From Hyphococcus sp. (GTDB taxonomy: Bacteria; Pseudomonadota; Alphaproteobacteria; Caulobacterales; Parvularculaceae): a stretch of 64,000 nucleotides of DNA. Below are positions 1-6,839 of this stretch, piece by piece (the stretch's first letter is position 1; every line of letters starts with the position of its first letter). The stretch covers positions 83,565 through 147,564 of the forward strand of contig JABDJK010000116.1 in assembly GCA_013002535.1 (NCBI GenBank), read 5' to 3'. The position numbers and the translations under genes were made by a program. The notes under the pieces were generated by a model. That model was not told where the DNA came from. It did no database searches and saw only the letters and a list, made by a program, of their open reading frames with translations.

Positions 1-134
1 TGTCCAAAATCGCCAAAGAATTTTATGGCGACGCCATGAAATATCCGGTGATCTTTGAAGCCAATAAACCGATGCTCTCCGATCCGGACAAGATATATCC
101 GGGCCAAACACTGCGCATTCCGGTAGTCAGCTAA
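1..134 (+). CDS. LysM-domain protein, C-terminal fragment
   Basis: Only the last 43 codons are in the window; the reading frame begins at base 3 and stops at TAA 132-134. The visible residues ([20 protein letters not shown], then [11 protein letters not shown]) form a complete LysM peptidoglycan-binding repeat placed at the very C-terminus. This is the arrangement seen in Kbp/YgaU-type proteins, which carry BON plus LysM domains. The match to LysM is clear. The identity of the missing N-terminal part is inference. Confidence 0.8.
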   Translation, partial: SKIAKEFYGDAMKYPVIFEANKPMLSDPDKIYPGQTLRIPVVS

Positions 135-141
135 GTTCGCT

Positions 142-270
142 CCTCATCCTGAGGCATCTTTTTCGGCAATCGCAGATCGGCGGTTAAGCCCTGAAGGATG
201 GATACTGAGAAAAGCGCTTGCGAGCATCCGTCGAGGAAAATGCATGATGCATTTGCACCTCAGTATGAGG
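142..270. repeat. Intergenic palindromic element with CCTCATCCTGAGG ends
   Basis: The left end CCTCATCCTGAGG (142-154) is the inverted complement of the right end CCTCAGTATGAGG (258-270), with two mismatched positions. The same terminal motif frames a larger element at 5543-5714. It looks like a member of the short intergenic palindrome families common in alphaproteobacteria. No coding sense was seen inside. Confidence 0.5.
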
Positions 271-291
271 CAGGTTTTTGATAGCCTAGAT

Positions 292-322
292 CGGCGCGCC
301 CTCAACGGCGCGCCGTTTTCTT
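292..322 (+). terminator. Rho-independent terminator
   Basis: A perfect 9-bp stem, CGGCGCGCC (292-300) paired with GGCGCGCCG (307-315), closes a 6-nt loop and is followed by TTTTCTT. It lies 158 bp past the LysM gene, and it would also shield the decayed genes downstream. Confidence 0.75.
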
Positions 323-475
323 GTAAGCGCTAATGCCTTGTATTACCGAAAAAAGCAATTTTTTCCCGATTTCTTTCCAGTTAATACATCCAAACAGGCC
401 CGCGAATGCATCTGAAGGTATGATCAACAAAAGCACGGGCCCGGACTGGTGCGCCAGTAAGAAAAGGATTGTCCA
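323..475. other. Intergenic, no supportable gene
   Basis: An 87-codon open frame on the minus strand (302-565) crosses this stretch, but it has no family resemblance and runs into the decayed DUF6249 gene. The only useful signal is AAAAGGATT at 462-471, a ribosome-binding-like sequence just ahead of the degenerate start at 476. Confidence 0.4.
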
Positions 476-843
476 ATCGCTGAAGATATTCTTATCCCGC
501 TGATCGTTTTTACGGCGATTGGCATTATGGTCGTTTCGGGGTTTCACCTTGGGTACAAAAAACAACGCACGTCTATGACGCGATTATAGTCGCAATCGAG
601 AAAACCGGAACTGCAGGCCCATAACTCGTCAACGCAATCATCCGCGACAATCTCGGTCCCAACGCAGATTTGCGCAAAGGCATCATCCTGATCGCAATTG
701 CTGCTGCATTTGCTTTTGTCGGATTCTCGGTCGATGAAGCCGAAGCAATTGGTCCGATGCTGGGCGTCGCGTCGTTTGCCGGTCTCGTCAGATTGGCGTA
801 TGTGGTATTTCACTTCCTTGCGCCGCGTGAGCCAACGATCTAA
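476..843 (+). pseudogene. Decayed DUF6249-type membrane protein
   Basis: Read across lesions, the plus strand encodes a two- to three-helix membrane protein resembling DUF6249. It has an N-terminal helix (EDILIPLIVFTAIGIMVVSG), a short cytoplasmic stretch ending DNLGPNADLRKG, and two further helices before PREPTI and TAA 841-843. Three lesions are visible. ATC (476-478) sits where a start is expected, after AAAAGGA. A frameshift near 565-590 sends the first frame into a TAG. An in-frame TAA (CCA TAA CTC) occurs near 620-622. DUF6249 proteins are commonly encoded next to an ECF sigma factor, as here. The family call is moderately firm and the inactivation is clear if the sequence is correct. 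Confidence 0.65.
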
Positions 844-879
844 TATCAACCGTCGGCGCAAGCGCCGCGAGAGGTCTTC

Positions 880-1328
880 ATGGACCGCAGCGACACACAA
901 CTCATGTTATTCGCGAAGGCCGGTCAGGACGTCCGCGCCTTTGCGGAGCTCGATCAGCGAAGTCATTCCCAGTATGGCTCACGGCGATCGCCTATCGAGA
1001 GTTTCTGATGCATTTCCGCAAGGAAAAATTGAATGCGCGGCTAAAAACCGCAATCAGTGATCAGCCGGAACATGCCGAGAAGAATACGAACGACTTGACG
1101 ATCGATCTGCAGCGAAGCTTTGGCGCCCTAAACGAAAAAGATCGTGCTGCGATCTTGCTTTGCAATGCAGCCTGATACTTACACAGTGAGGCGTCTACGG
1201 TGCTCGATATGCCGCTCAGCTCGGTGAAGACTTGCATCGCGCGCGCGCGAAAACAAATGCGCGAATTTATGGACCCCGGTAAGCGACACCCGGGCCGATT
1301 GAAACGCCGGCCCGCAAACCAATTGTAA
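880..1328 (+). pseudogene. Decayed ECF sigma factor
   Basis: The gene opens with ATG 880 after a GAGAGG Shine-Dalgarno. The N-terminus MDRSDTQLMLFAKAG is typical of ECF sigma region 2, but the frame soon ends at a TGA near 1008. Continuing in shifted frame, region 4 is recognisable: LNEKDRAAILLCNAA, an in-frame TGA, then LDMPLSSVKTCIARARKQMR, the helix-turn-helix recognition segment. Most of region 2, including the promoter -10 binding helices, is missing. A deletion, a frameshift and a stop together make this a dead gene. It lies 36 bp after the DUF6249 remnant and 12 bp before the next remnant, so the three were probably one operon. Confidence 0.7.
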
Positions 1329-1340
1329 ATCGGGCGTCTT

Positions 1341-1668
1341 ATGCACGCGGACGATTCCTCAGAAATGTTGCAACAGGATTTTAAAGCGCTGACAGTGAAC
1401 CGTGAAAATGATGCATTCACGCAAAAAAGTCTTTAACAAAATCAATTCAAAGCACCGAGCGCGCAAAGTCATTGTCGGGTTTACAGCCGGCATCGGCGCG
1501 GCGCTGGCCGCCTCGCAATTCGGCGGAACCGTTACAGCATTCGCGACCGCGTATACTGGCGCCATGACAGAAACGGCTGGCGTTGCGATAATGCCGTAAC
1601 TCTTCGCGACGCTTGTGGTGGGCGCAGTGATACTGGCAACCGCGATGGTGTTACGGCAAGAGTTTTAG
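1341..1668 (+). pseudogene. Decayed small membrane protein, possible anti-sigma partner
   Basis: ATG 1341 opens a frame (MHADDSSEMLQQDFKALTVN) that hits TAA at 1434-1436. The slip falls in an A6 run at about 1422-1427. The next frame continues with NKINSKHRARKVIVGFTAG and a hydrophobic segment, is cut by TAA 1597-1599 and resumes with a second hydrophobic segment (LFATLVVGAVILATAMVL) to TAG 1666-1668. A short charged N-terminus, two membrane helices and a position straight after an ECF sigma gene suggest an anti-sigma or accessory membrane partner. I do not recognise the family. Confidence 0.5.
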
Positions 1669-1678
1669 ATCACGACTT

Positions 1679-2095
1679 CTAATCGTCGCGGTGAACTTTC
1701 TCGGCCTTTTCGTGACGCTCTTGCGCTTCAAGGGAAAGCGTTGCGATGGGTCGCGCATCAAGACGACGCAGCGAAATCGGCTCGCCGGTTTCTTCGCAAT
1801 ATCCGTATTCGCCCGTTTCGATCCGGCGGATAGCGGCGTCGATTTTTGAAATCAATTTACGCTGGCGATCGCGGGTGCGCAACTCAAGCGCTTTCTCGGT
1901 CTCGCTCGACGCGCGATCAGCGATGTCCGGCAATTGCGTATTGTCTTCCTGAAGATTGACAATCGTGCTTTGACTTTCGTCCAGAATTTCCTGTTTCCAG
2001 TTCAAAAGCTTCCGCTTGAAATATTCTTTTTGACGGTCGTTCATAAACGGTTCGTCTTCACTCGGACAATATTCCGCTAGATCAACATTTGCCAT
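1679..2095 (-). CDS. dksA: DksA-family RNA polymerase-binding transcription factor
   Basis: A 138-aa protein that enters the RNA polymerase secondary channel and, with ppGpp, adjusts promoter activity. It has the long coiled coil with the DxxDxA tip (DIADRAS) and the globular C-terminus YGYCEETGEPISLRRLDARP. Only one zinc-finger cysteine remains (CEET instead of CxxC, and none in the second pair), which is usual for alphaproteobacterial DksA and suggests no bound zinc. The ATG at 2095 is preferred over an upstream GTG (2125) because GGGAG precedes it and MANVDL is the usual N-terminus. In Caulobacter dksA belongs to the flgI-cheL-flbY group; here it lies on the opposite strand, beyond fliX. 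Confidence 0.93.
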   Translation of the reverse strand: MANVDLAEYCPSEDEPFMNDRQKEYFKRKLLNWKQEILDESQSTIVNLQEDNTQLPDIADRASSETEKALELRTRDRQRKLISKIDAAIRRIETGEYGYCEETGEPISLRRLDARPIATLSLEAQERHEKAEKVHRDD

Positions 2096-2255
2096 CCTAA
2101 ACTCCCGCTTGAAACGCTCAAACACTTTGCGCGCCCCCGCAAAACTGCGGACTGTATAACGACGCCGCCTATCCTGCTCAAGGCATAAATTACGACGAAT
2201 TTGTCACGAAGTTTTTATAAAAATTCATGGTTGATTTTTCGTTTCAACCAGCCCA

Positions 2256-2669
2256 TCAACGGCCAAGTTTTGCAAGTTCGACCCGCGCACGCAGCGCGAT
2301 CTCGTCATATATTTGCAAAAGGCCCGGCTCGGCGTCTGCGTGGGCGCGGATTTTGGCTGCGTCTTCAAGAATGGCGACATCACCAGGCGCGACGCCGCCA
2401 TCGAGCAGCGAAACTTTCAATCCATCCAGGTGCTCTAAAATACGTTGCGCTGCAGCAAAAGTTTTTCGTCCACCCCCGCCGGCGCCGTTGCTTTGTAATG
2501 AAATCAACGCCTGCATCATTTCCGTGCGCGCGGCGCCAGCGACATCGCCGGCGCCCGAGCTCGACGCAGCTTCCGACGCGCCGCCTGGTTTGAACGCGGG
2601 CGCCGACTTTGCGGCCTTTTTTGCGCGCGCCGCCGGGCGCGCATCAGGCGTTCCGGTTATTTTTATCAT
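2256..2669 (-). CDS. fliX: Flagellar assembly regulator FliX
   Basis: A 137-aa protein that in Caulobacter couples early flagellar basal-body assembly to activation of FlbD, and hence of sigma-54-dependent class III flagellar genes. The N-terminus MIKITGTPDARP is characteristic. It is followed by an Ala/Lys-rich disordered stretch (about residues 12-50) and a helical domain with RRKTF-like and ILEHLDGLKVSLLDG segments. It is transcribed divergently from flgI, the same arrangement as in Caulobacter. The intergenic region holds a sigma-54-like and a CtrA-like site. Identification is by sequence pattern and context. Confidence 0.88.
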   Translation of the reverse strand: MIKITGTPDARPAARAKKAAKSAPAFKPGGASEAASSSGAGDVAGAARTEMMQALISLQSNGAGGGGRKTFAAAQRILEHLDGLKVSLLDGGVAPGDVAILEDAAKIRAHADAEPGLLQIYDEIALRARVELAKLGR

Positions 2670-2694
2670 CGCTCAAAAGTCTCCCGTTCACGTC

Positions 2695-2710
2695 GGGCAC
2701 TCTCATCGCT
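2695..2710 (+). promoter_or_regulatory. Candidate sigma-54 promoter for the flgI operon
   Basis: GGGCAC (2695-2700), 5 nt, TCGCT (2706-2710). The GG and GC doublets are 10 nt apart as in the TGGCAC-N5-TTGCW consensus, with one mismatch in each half. It sits ahead of flgI and its small leader frame. Class III flagellar genes of this lineage use sigma-54. Confidence 0.35.
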
Positions 2711-2715
2711 CCGGC

Positions 2716-2730
2716 TAAAGGTTTCGTTAA
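2716..2730. promoter_or_regulatory. Candidate CtrA-type site between fliX and flgI
   Basis: TAAA (2716-2719), 7 nt, TTAA (2727-2730). On the minus strand this reads TTAA-N7-TTTA, close to the CtrA consensus TTAA-N7-TTAA, and lies about 50 bp ahead of fliX. CtrA control of early flagellar genes is established in Caulobacter. The single half-site mismatch keeps this tentative. Confidence 0.3.
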
Positions 2731-2766
2731 ACACGGCAGAAAAGTCCCGGCAGGAATTGCCCGTTG

Positions 2767-2937
2767 ATGCCTTTCAAAATTCTTAAGGTGACGAGCCAGG
2801 TTTCACCAACGCAAGTATTTCACTGGTATTTCTTGAAGCTGGCGCCGAGCACAATTGTTGGCACGACCCTCGCTAATAAAGAAGTGTGGCGCGCATTGCG
2901 CCTCAAGAACTTGAAAATCGAATTTGGCCAAACCTGA
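2767..2937 (+). CDS. Small ORF upstream of and overlapping flgI
   Basis: A 56-codon frame from ATG 2767 to TGA 2935-2937, ending in the overlap TGATG with the flgI start. Its product begins MPFKILKVTSQ and is rich in basic and hydrophobic residues, with no signal peptide. The exact stop/start overlap suggests translational coupling to flgI. An AGGA lies rather far (about 14 nt) from the ATG. I recognise no family; it may be only a leader that sets flgI translation. Confidence 0.35.
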   Translation: MPFKILKVTSQVSPTQVFHWYFLKLAPSTIVGTTLANKEVWRALRLKNLKIEFGQT

Positions 2938-4037
2938 TGAAACAGTTTCTCGCCGTCATTTTTTCTCTCGCAGCAATTTTCTCCACAAGCGCTGCAGAGT
3001 CGCGCATCAAAGATCTCGCTGATATTGAGGGCGTGCGCGAAAACATGTTGATTGGATACGGTCTCGTCGTCGGTCTCGACGGTACAGGCGACCGCATCCG
3101 AAACACACCGTTTACCCGCGAGAGCCTTATTTCCATGCTTGAGCGCATGGGCGTCAATGTCCGTTCGGAAAACCTCGACACAGATAACATTGCCGCCGTC
3201 ATGGTGACCGCAAACCTCCCGGCGTTTGCGACCCAAGGGACCCGTGTCGATGTATCAGTAAGCGCCCTCGGCGACGCTGAATCACTTCGCGGCGGGGTGT
3301 TGCTCGTGACGCCGCTTCATGGCGCTGACGGTGAAGTCTACGCCATAGCGCAGGGACCGGTCGCCGTCAGCGGGTTTGCAGCGCGCGGCGCCGCGGCGTC
3401 GATCACTCGCGGCGTACCGACAAACGGACGCATTTCCAACGGCGGCGTTGTCGAGCGCGAGATCATCTATGAAATTGCATCGCGCGAAAATATAAAGCTT
3501 GCCTTGCGCAATCCCGATTTTACGACTGCGCAACGCATTGCCAATCAGATCAATAAGAAATTCAGCGACGGAACAGCGATCGTCGGCGATCCCGGCACCG
3601 TCCACGTGGTTCGCCCACAAAGCTACGCCGGCGATATGGTCGCGCTCATCACCGACATTGAGACATTACGGGTGAAACCGGACCACGCAGCGAAAGTTGT
3701 GATCGACGAAGCTTCCGGCGTTATTGTCATGGGCGACGACGTACGCGTCTCTACGGTCGCGATAGCGCAAGGCTCCCTCACGGTATCAATTTCTGAAACG
3801 CCGCAAGTTAGCCAGCCAAGCCCGTTTTCGGAACGCGGCAGAACCGTCGTTGTTCCACGAACAACAGCGGGCGTTGATGAAGCGCCCGCCCAATTGCAAC
3901 TAGTAAAAGAAGGCGTTCGCCTCAGCGATCTTGTTGACGGACTGAACGCGCTCGGCGTGCCGCCGCGGGACATGATTGCTATCTTACAAGCCATCAAAGC
4001 CGCCGGCGCCTTGCAAGCCGATATTGAGGTGATGTGA
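2937..4037 (+). CDS. flgI: Flagellar P-ring protein FlgI
   Basis: A 366-aa periplasmic protein that builds the P ring, the bushing of the flagellar rod in the peptidoglycan layer. Residues 1-20 (MKQFLAVIFSLAAIFSTSAA) are a signal peptide. The mature protein starts with ESRIKDLADIEGVRENMLIG and continues with GYGLVVGLDGTGD, both hallmarks of FlgI. The C-terminus LNALGVPPRDMIAILQAIKAAGALQADIEVM is also typical. ATG 2937 is chosen because it yields the signal peptide; the longer frame from 2886 does not. The next gene starts within its stop (TGATG). Length equals the family norm. Confidence 0.97.
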   Translation: MKQFLAVIFSLAAIFSTSAAESRIKDLADIEGVRENMLIGYGLVVGLDGTGDRIRNTPFTRESLISMLERMGVNVRSENLDTDNIAAVMVTANLPAFATQGTRVDVSVSALGDAESLRGGVLLVTPLHGADGEVYAIAQGPVAVSGFAARGAAASITRGVPTNGRISNGGVVEREIIYEIASRENIKLALRNPDFTTAQRIANQINKKFSDGTAIVGDPGTVHVVRPQSYAGDMVALITDIETLRVKPDHAAKVVIDEASGVIVMGDDVRVSTVAIAQGSLTVSISETPQVSQPSPFSERGRTVVVPRTTAGVDEAPAQLQLVKEGVRLSDLVDGLNALGVPPRDMIAILQAIKAAGALQADIEVM

Positions 4038-4330
4038 TGGAAATAAACGCTCTCACCTCGACGCAGCAAACGCTCGCGCCGGAACAACGCGCCGCTATCG
4101 ACAGGCGCGCGGAAGAATTTGAAGCGCTCTTTTTGTCGCAACTTTTAAAACCAATGTTTGATTCCGCCAAAGCGCCCAGCCTCTTCGGTGGTGACGGCCC
4201 CGAACAGGACGCCTACGGCGCCATGCTTCACGAAGAATACGGCAAGGCTATTGCTGCGCGCGGGGGCGTCGGAATTGCCGATCACGTTCGCGCCTCTCTC
4301 ATCCAATTACAAAGTGCAAAATCCGACTAA
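4037..4330 (+). CDS. flgJ: Rod-binding protein, FlgJ N-terminal domain / CheL type
   Basis: A 97-aa single-domain protein corresponding to the rod-binding part of FlgJ, without the muramidase domain. In Caulobacter the equivalent is called CheL. The core EEFEALFLSQLLKPMFDSAK followed by FGGDGPEQDAYGAMLHEEYG and the closing GGVGIADHV are diagnostic. ATG 4037 overlaps the TGA of flgI, so the two are translationally coupled. It scaffolds rod assembly in the periplasm. A peptidoglycan hydrolase must come from another gene. Confidence 0.88.
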   Translation: MEINALTSTQQTLAPEQRAAIDRRAEEFEALFLSQLLKPMFDSAKAPSLFGGDGPEQDAYGAMLHEEYGKAIAARGGVGIADHVRASLIQLQSAKSD

Positions 4331-4342
4331 GGGGATTTAATA

Positions 4343-4777
4343 ATGACAGCAGCAACAGTTGATGCAACCACCCGGGTCCAGTCGTTGATGGAAATCACGC
4401 GCTCGCTTAGCAATATCTTTGCACAGGAAAACAAAATCCTGCGCAACGGGCGCCCTGCTGGTATTGCGCCATTGCAAGCAGAAAAAGCGCGCCTTGCTGC
4501 GGTCTATGCGCAGTCAATTCGCGACATTGCGGCAAACCGCAATTCAGTTGAAGGCGCTGAACCGGCGCTGCTGACAGAATTGAAAGCGATTACGCAAATT
4601 TTTGAAGCGCGCGCGGAGCGCCAGCGTGGACTGTTAGCGGGCGCGAGCCAAGCGTCAGAGGGTGTTGTTCGCGCTGTTGCCGAGGAAGCTTCCGCTGCGA
4701 AAGGCGCCGGCAATTATTCGCGTGAAGAGTCTATCGGCAAAATCCCGGCGCCGATCAGCATTGATGAAAGTGCGTAA
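4343..4777 (+). CDS. flbY: FlbY-like flagellar protein (FlgN-like)
   Basis: A 144-aa, mostly helical protein with no signal peptide. The N-terminal half (residues 10-75) is a coiled-coil with LMEITRSLSNIFAQENKILR and PLQAEKARLAAVYAQSIRDI, typical of FlgN-like or FlbY proteins encoded after flgI/cheL in Caulobacter relatives. The C-terminus is Ala/Ser-rich. A GGGGATTTAATAATG context gives a good ribosome-binding site. Role: probable export chaperone or assembly factor, inferred from the family and the operon. Confidence 0.75.
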   Translation: MTAATVDATTRVQSLMEITRSLSNIFAQENKILRNGRPAGIAPLQAEKARLAAVYAQSIRDIAANRNSVEGAEPALLTELKAITQIFEARAERQRGLLAGASQASEGVVRAVAEEASAAKGAGNYSREESIGKIPAPISIDESA

Positions 4778-4785
4778 GCGCATTT

Positions 4786-5346
4786 TTAGCCAAGCGACAC
4801 GCCCGCTATATAACGATGCGCGTAAAACGCCACAAAGATATATAGACCCGCCCCCACAGCAATTGCTATTACGTCATTTTTTATTGGTCCCGCAGTCGGG
4901 CTTTCGACGCCGCGTCGTTTAACAACGATCCGATCAATAACGGCGAACGCCAAAAACGATCCGAACAACAATAATGACCGTTCGTCGCCGTTCACAAGCA
5001 AATGTGCGAATGCCCATAGTTTAACGCCGGCGAGCATCGGGTGCTTCGCACCGGCAGCGATCTTTCCCGCTGGCAACATCGAACTCGCAAGCAGGATGAA
5101 TGCTACCAAAACAAGCAGATAGGTTACATGCCGCATCCAAAGCGGCGGCGTGTAAATGATCGTCGTGTCGGCGCCGCGCCATCCAAAAATGATCAACGCA
5201 AAACCAATTAACGCTACGAGTGAATAAAGCCCGCGATACGGGCCGGCGCCAAGTTTCGTAACTAAAATTTCACGCGGTCCGCGCGCGAAAGCCGTAAAGA
5301 AATGCGACCCGAAAAAAATGATGAGACCAGCCAAATAGAAAGACAT
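4786..5346 (-). CDS. NnrU family membrane protein
   Basis: A 186-aa inner-membrane protein with five to six hydrophobic segments (about 3-20, 41-58, 72-92, 103-120, 125-142, 162-180). GPYRGLYSLVALIGFALIIFG and AKHPMLAGVKLWAFAHLLVNGD are NnrU hallmarks. NnrU is named from denitrification clusters, where its function is not firmly established; no denitrification genes are nearby, so a general membrane role is as likely. It converges on flbY with 8 bp between the stops. Confidence 0.85.
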   Translation of the reverse strand: MSFYLAGLIIFFGSHFFTAFARGPREILVTKLGAGPYRGLYSLVALIGFALIIFGWRGADTTIIYTPPLWMRHVTYLLVLVAFILLASSMLPAGKIAAGAKHPMLAGVKLWAFAHLLVNGDERSLLLFGSFLAFAVIDRIVVKRRGVESPTAGPIKNDVIAIAVGAGLYIFVAFYAHRYIAGVSLG

Positions 5347-5405
5347 AACGCGCTCCGCAAAATAGATTTTCGCCTACACTAGAATGTGTCGGCCGCGGCG
5401 CAAAT

Positions 5406-5845
5406 CCGATTGAGTTGACCAAGCTTGATTCAACCCCAGGAAGGTTTTCGTTCATGAATCCTGCTATCGGTAGATAGTTTTCACCCACTTCTCGCGAGGC
5501 CCTACAGTGGCGTCCATGGGAAGTTTTGTTCAAATCCCAACCCCTCATCCTGAGGTGCGCGGCCGCAAGGCCAAGCCTCAAAGGGTCGATTGGATGGGAA
5601 CCAATCGGCGAGAAGCCACATGCCGTTCGTTGAATGGGGCCCCAACCCCATTTAACCCTTCTCGGCTCCATCCGCAATCTGCTGATAGCGTATGGAGGCG
5701 CCCCAGGATGAGGGTTGCAAGCAGAAGTAGGCCCCACCAGACCACTATTTGGAACAATTACGACGTGAAACACGCGCCGGCTAACGCCGCTCCGACAGCC
5801 CAGAAAACGCGCCATTCTCCGCCACAGAAACATACCAGATTCGCC
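5406..5845 (-). repeat. Dispersed composite repeat, copy A
   Basis: Read on the minus strand, it begins at GGCGAATCTGG (5845-5835) and runs through GGGCTGTCGGAGCGGCG and ATTCCAAATAGTGGTCTGG. It ends with GAAAACTATCTACCGATAGC, GGTTGAATC and the closing GAGTTGACC...CGG stem near 5406. The same ends in the same order occur at 13332-13742 and 42719-43132. The middle of this copy (about 5543-5714) is a different palindromic element. The stretch from 5347 to 5940 otherwise holds no gene I can support. Confidence 0.7.
5543..5714. repeat. CCTCATCCTGAGG-bounded palindromic element inside copy A
   Basis: CCTCATCCTGAGG (5543-5555) faces CCCAGGATGAGGG (5702-5714). It is related at its ends to the element at 142-270. 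It occupies the variable middle of the composite repeat, where copies B and C carry other hairpins, so it looks like an insertion or replacement. Confidence 0.55.
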
Positions 5846-5890
5846 GGAAACCGAGACGAACAAAAGGGCGCAACGGATTTGCCGGGCGCT

Positions 5891-5910
5891 GGGTCTGCCG
5901 TATCAGACCC
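5891..5910. repeat. Perfect short hairpin GGGTCTG/CAGACCC
   Basis: A 7-bp stem (5891-5897 with 5904-5910) around a 6-nt loop, between repeat copy A and the 3' end of the YbjN-like gene. No T run follows on the minus strand, so it is not a clear intrinsic terminator, though it could stabilise the mRNA end. Confidence 0.4.
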
Positions 5911-5940
5911 CCTCGGCAATTTACAATTTTTCCAAAGCTA

Positions 5941-6687
5941 TTATTCGATCAGCGCCCTGACTTCGTCGCTCGCGAACTCACTTGCGAGAGTATTTGCTAT
6001 TGCCGCAGACAATGCGTTTTCTGTTCTGAAGTCTGCTCCTGCATCAACAGTATCTGCTGTGCGCTGCACTAAAAGGTCGGCGCTAGACTCGTTCGATTCA
6101 TAAAGATTTCCGACTTTAGAATCCGGCGCCTTACCGATCATCATCGATACGGCGGTGCCAGTCGTCGACTGTGTATCGACGTACCGCTGCATGTCATTCA
6201 AAAACAAAGCCAGGATCAATTGGACGTTCTCTCGCCCTAAGCCGCCATTCAGAAAAAGCTGTGTGCCAAATATAATTATTTGCTGGTTCGAAATATTAAC
6301 CGCCTTTGATACGTCAGAGTTCGTATTGAATGTGTTGATAATGTCATACGAGATTCCGGAACTTGGCAGCCCCGTATATACAAGCATCTGGTCGCATTCA
6401 ATCGCTGTCGCCGGATCGGCGCAATTGAAAAAAGAAAGAAAGAATTGAGCGCCGCCGGATGTTGCCGCGATCATCGTTCCTGTTCCGTCGCCGGTGTAAG
6501 GCTGAAGCGTTGTCGTAATGCCAAATTCCGAGAGGATCGATGTTGCGTCGGATCCGCTGATTTTTGTCATGACGCCGGTGGTGGACAGCTGATTATTGGC
6601 CTCAATTTGCGCCGAGGCAGCGCCGTAAAGCCCGCCAAAAAACGTGATTAGGGCAATAATGCCCTTTATTATCAGATGCTTATTCAT
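5941..6687 (-). CDS. YbjN-domain exported protein
   Basis: A 248-aa protein. Residues 1-26 form a signal peptide with cleavage after ASA (GLYGAASA|QIEANN). The body resembles the YbjN family: a SDATSILSEFGI opening, a central TSGGAQFFLSFFNC strand pair, and the LGRENVQLILALFLNDMQRYV helix near residue 170. ATG 6687 is chosen because GAGGGG lies 4-9 nt upstream and it places the signal peptide at the N-terminus; a start 21 bp upstream lacks this. YbjN-fold proteins are linked to motility and stress regulation in enterobacteria; the function of exported versions is unknown. Confidence 0.65.
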   Translation of the reverse strand: MNKHLIIKGIIALITFFGGLYGAASAQIEANNQLSTTGVMTKISGSDATSILSEFGITTTLQPYTGDGTGTMIAATSGGAQFFLSFFNCADPATAIECDQMLVYTGLPSSGISYDIINTFNTNSDVSKAVNISNQQIIIFGTQLFLNGGLGRENVQLILALFLNDMQRYVDTQSTTGTAVSMMIGKAPDSKVGNLYESNESSADLLVQRTADTVDAGADFRTENALSAAIANTLASEFASDEVRALIE

Positions 6688-6839
6688 AAACCCCTCGAAA
6701 CCAAACAAAATTGCAGCGGGCGGACTCTATCAGCTATGCGGCATTTCAGCAAAAGCTCACGCATCTTTGAGCGGCAATTCTACACTTCCGCCATAATTGC
6801 CGGTATGTTCAAGTCTGTCGATGTTGGTGGAGCGTTGTG

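Noticed and set aside
302..565. 87-codon minus-strand frame
   Set aside because: No ribosome-binding site or family resemblance, and it overlaps the terminator and the start of the decayed DUF6249 gene.
5507..6103. 198-codon plus-strand frame across repeat copy A and the YbjN-like gene
   Set aside because: Its first part is repeat DNA and its last part is antisense to a better supported gene with signal peptide and ribosome-binding site.
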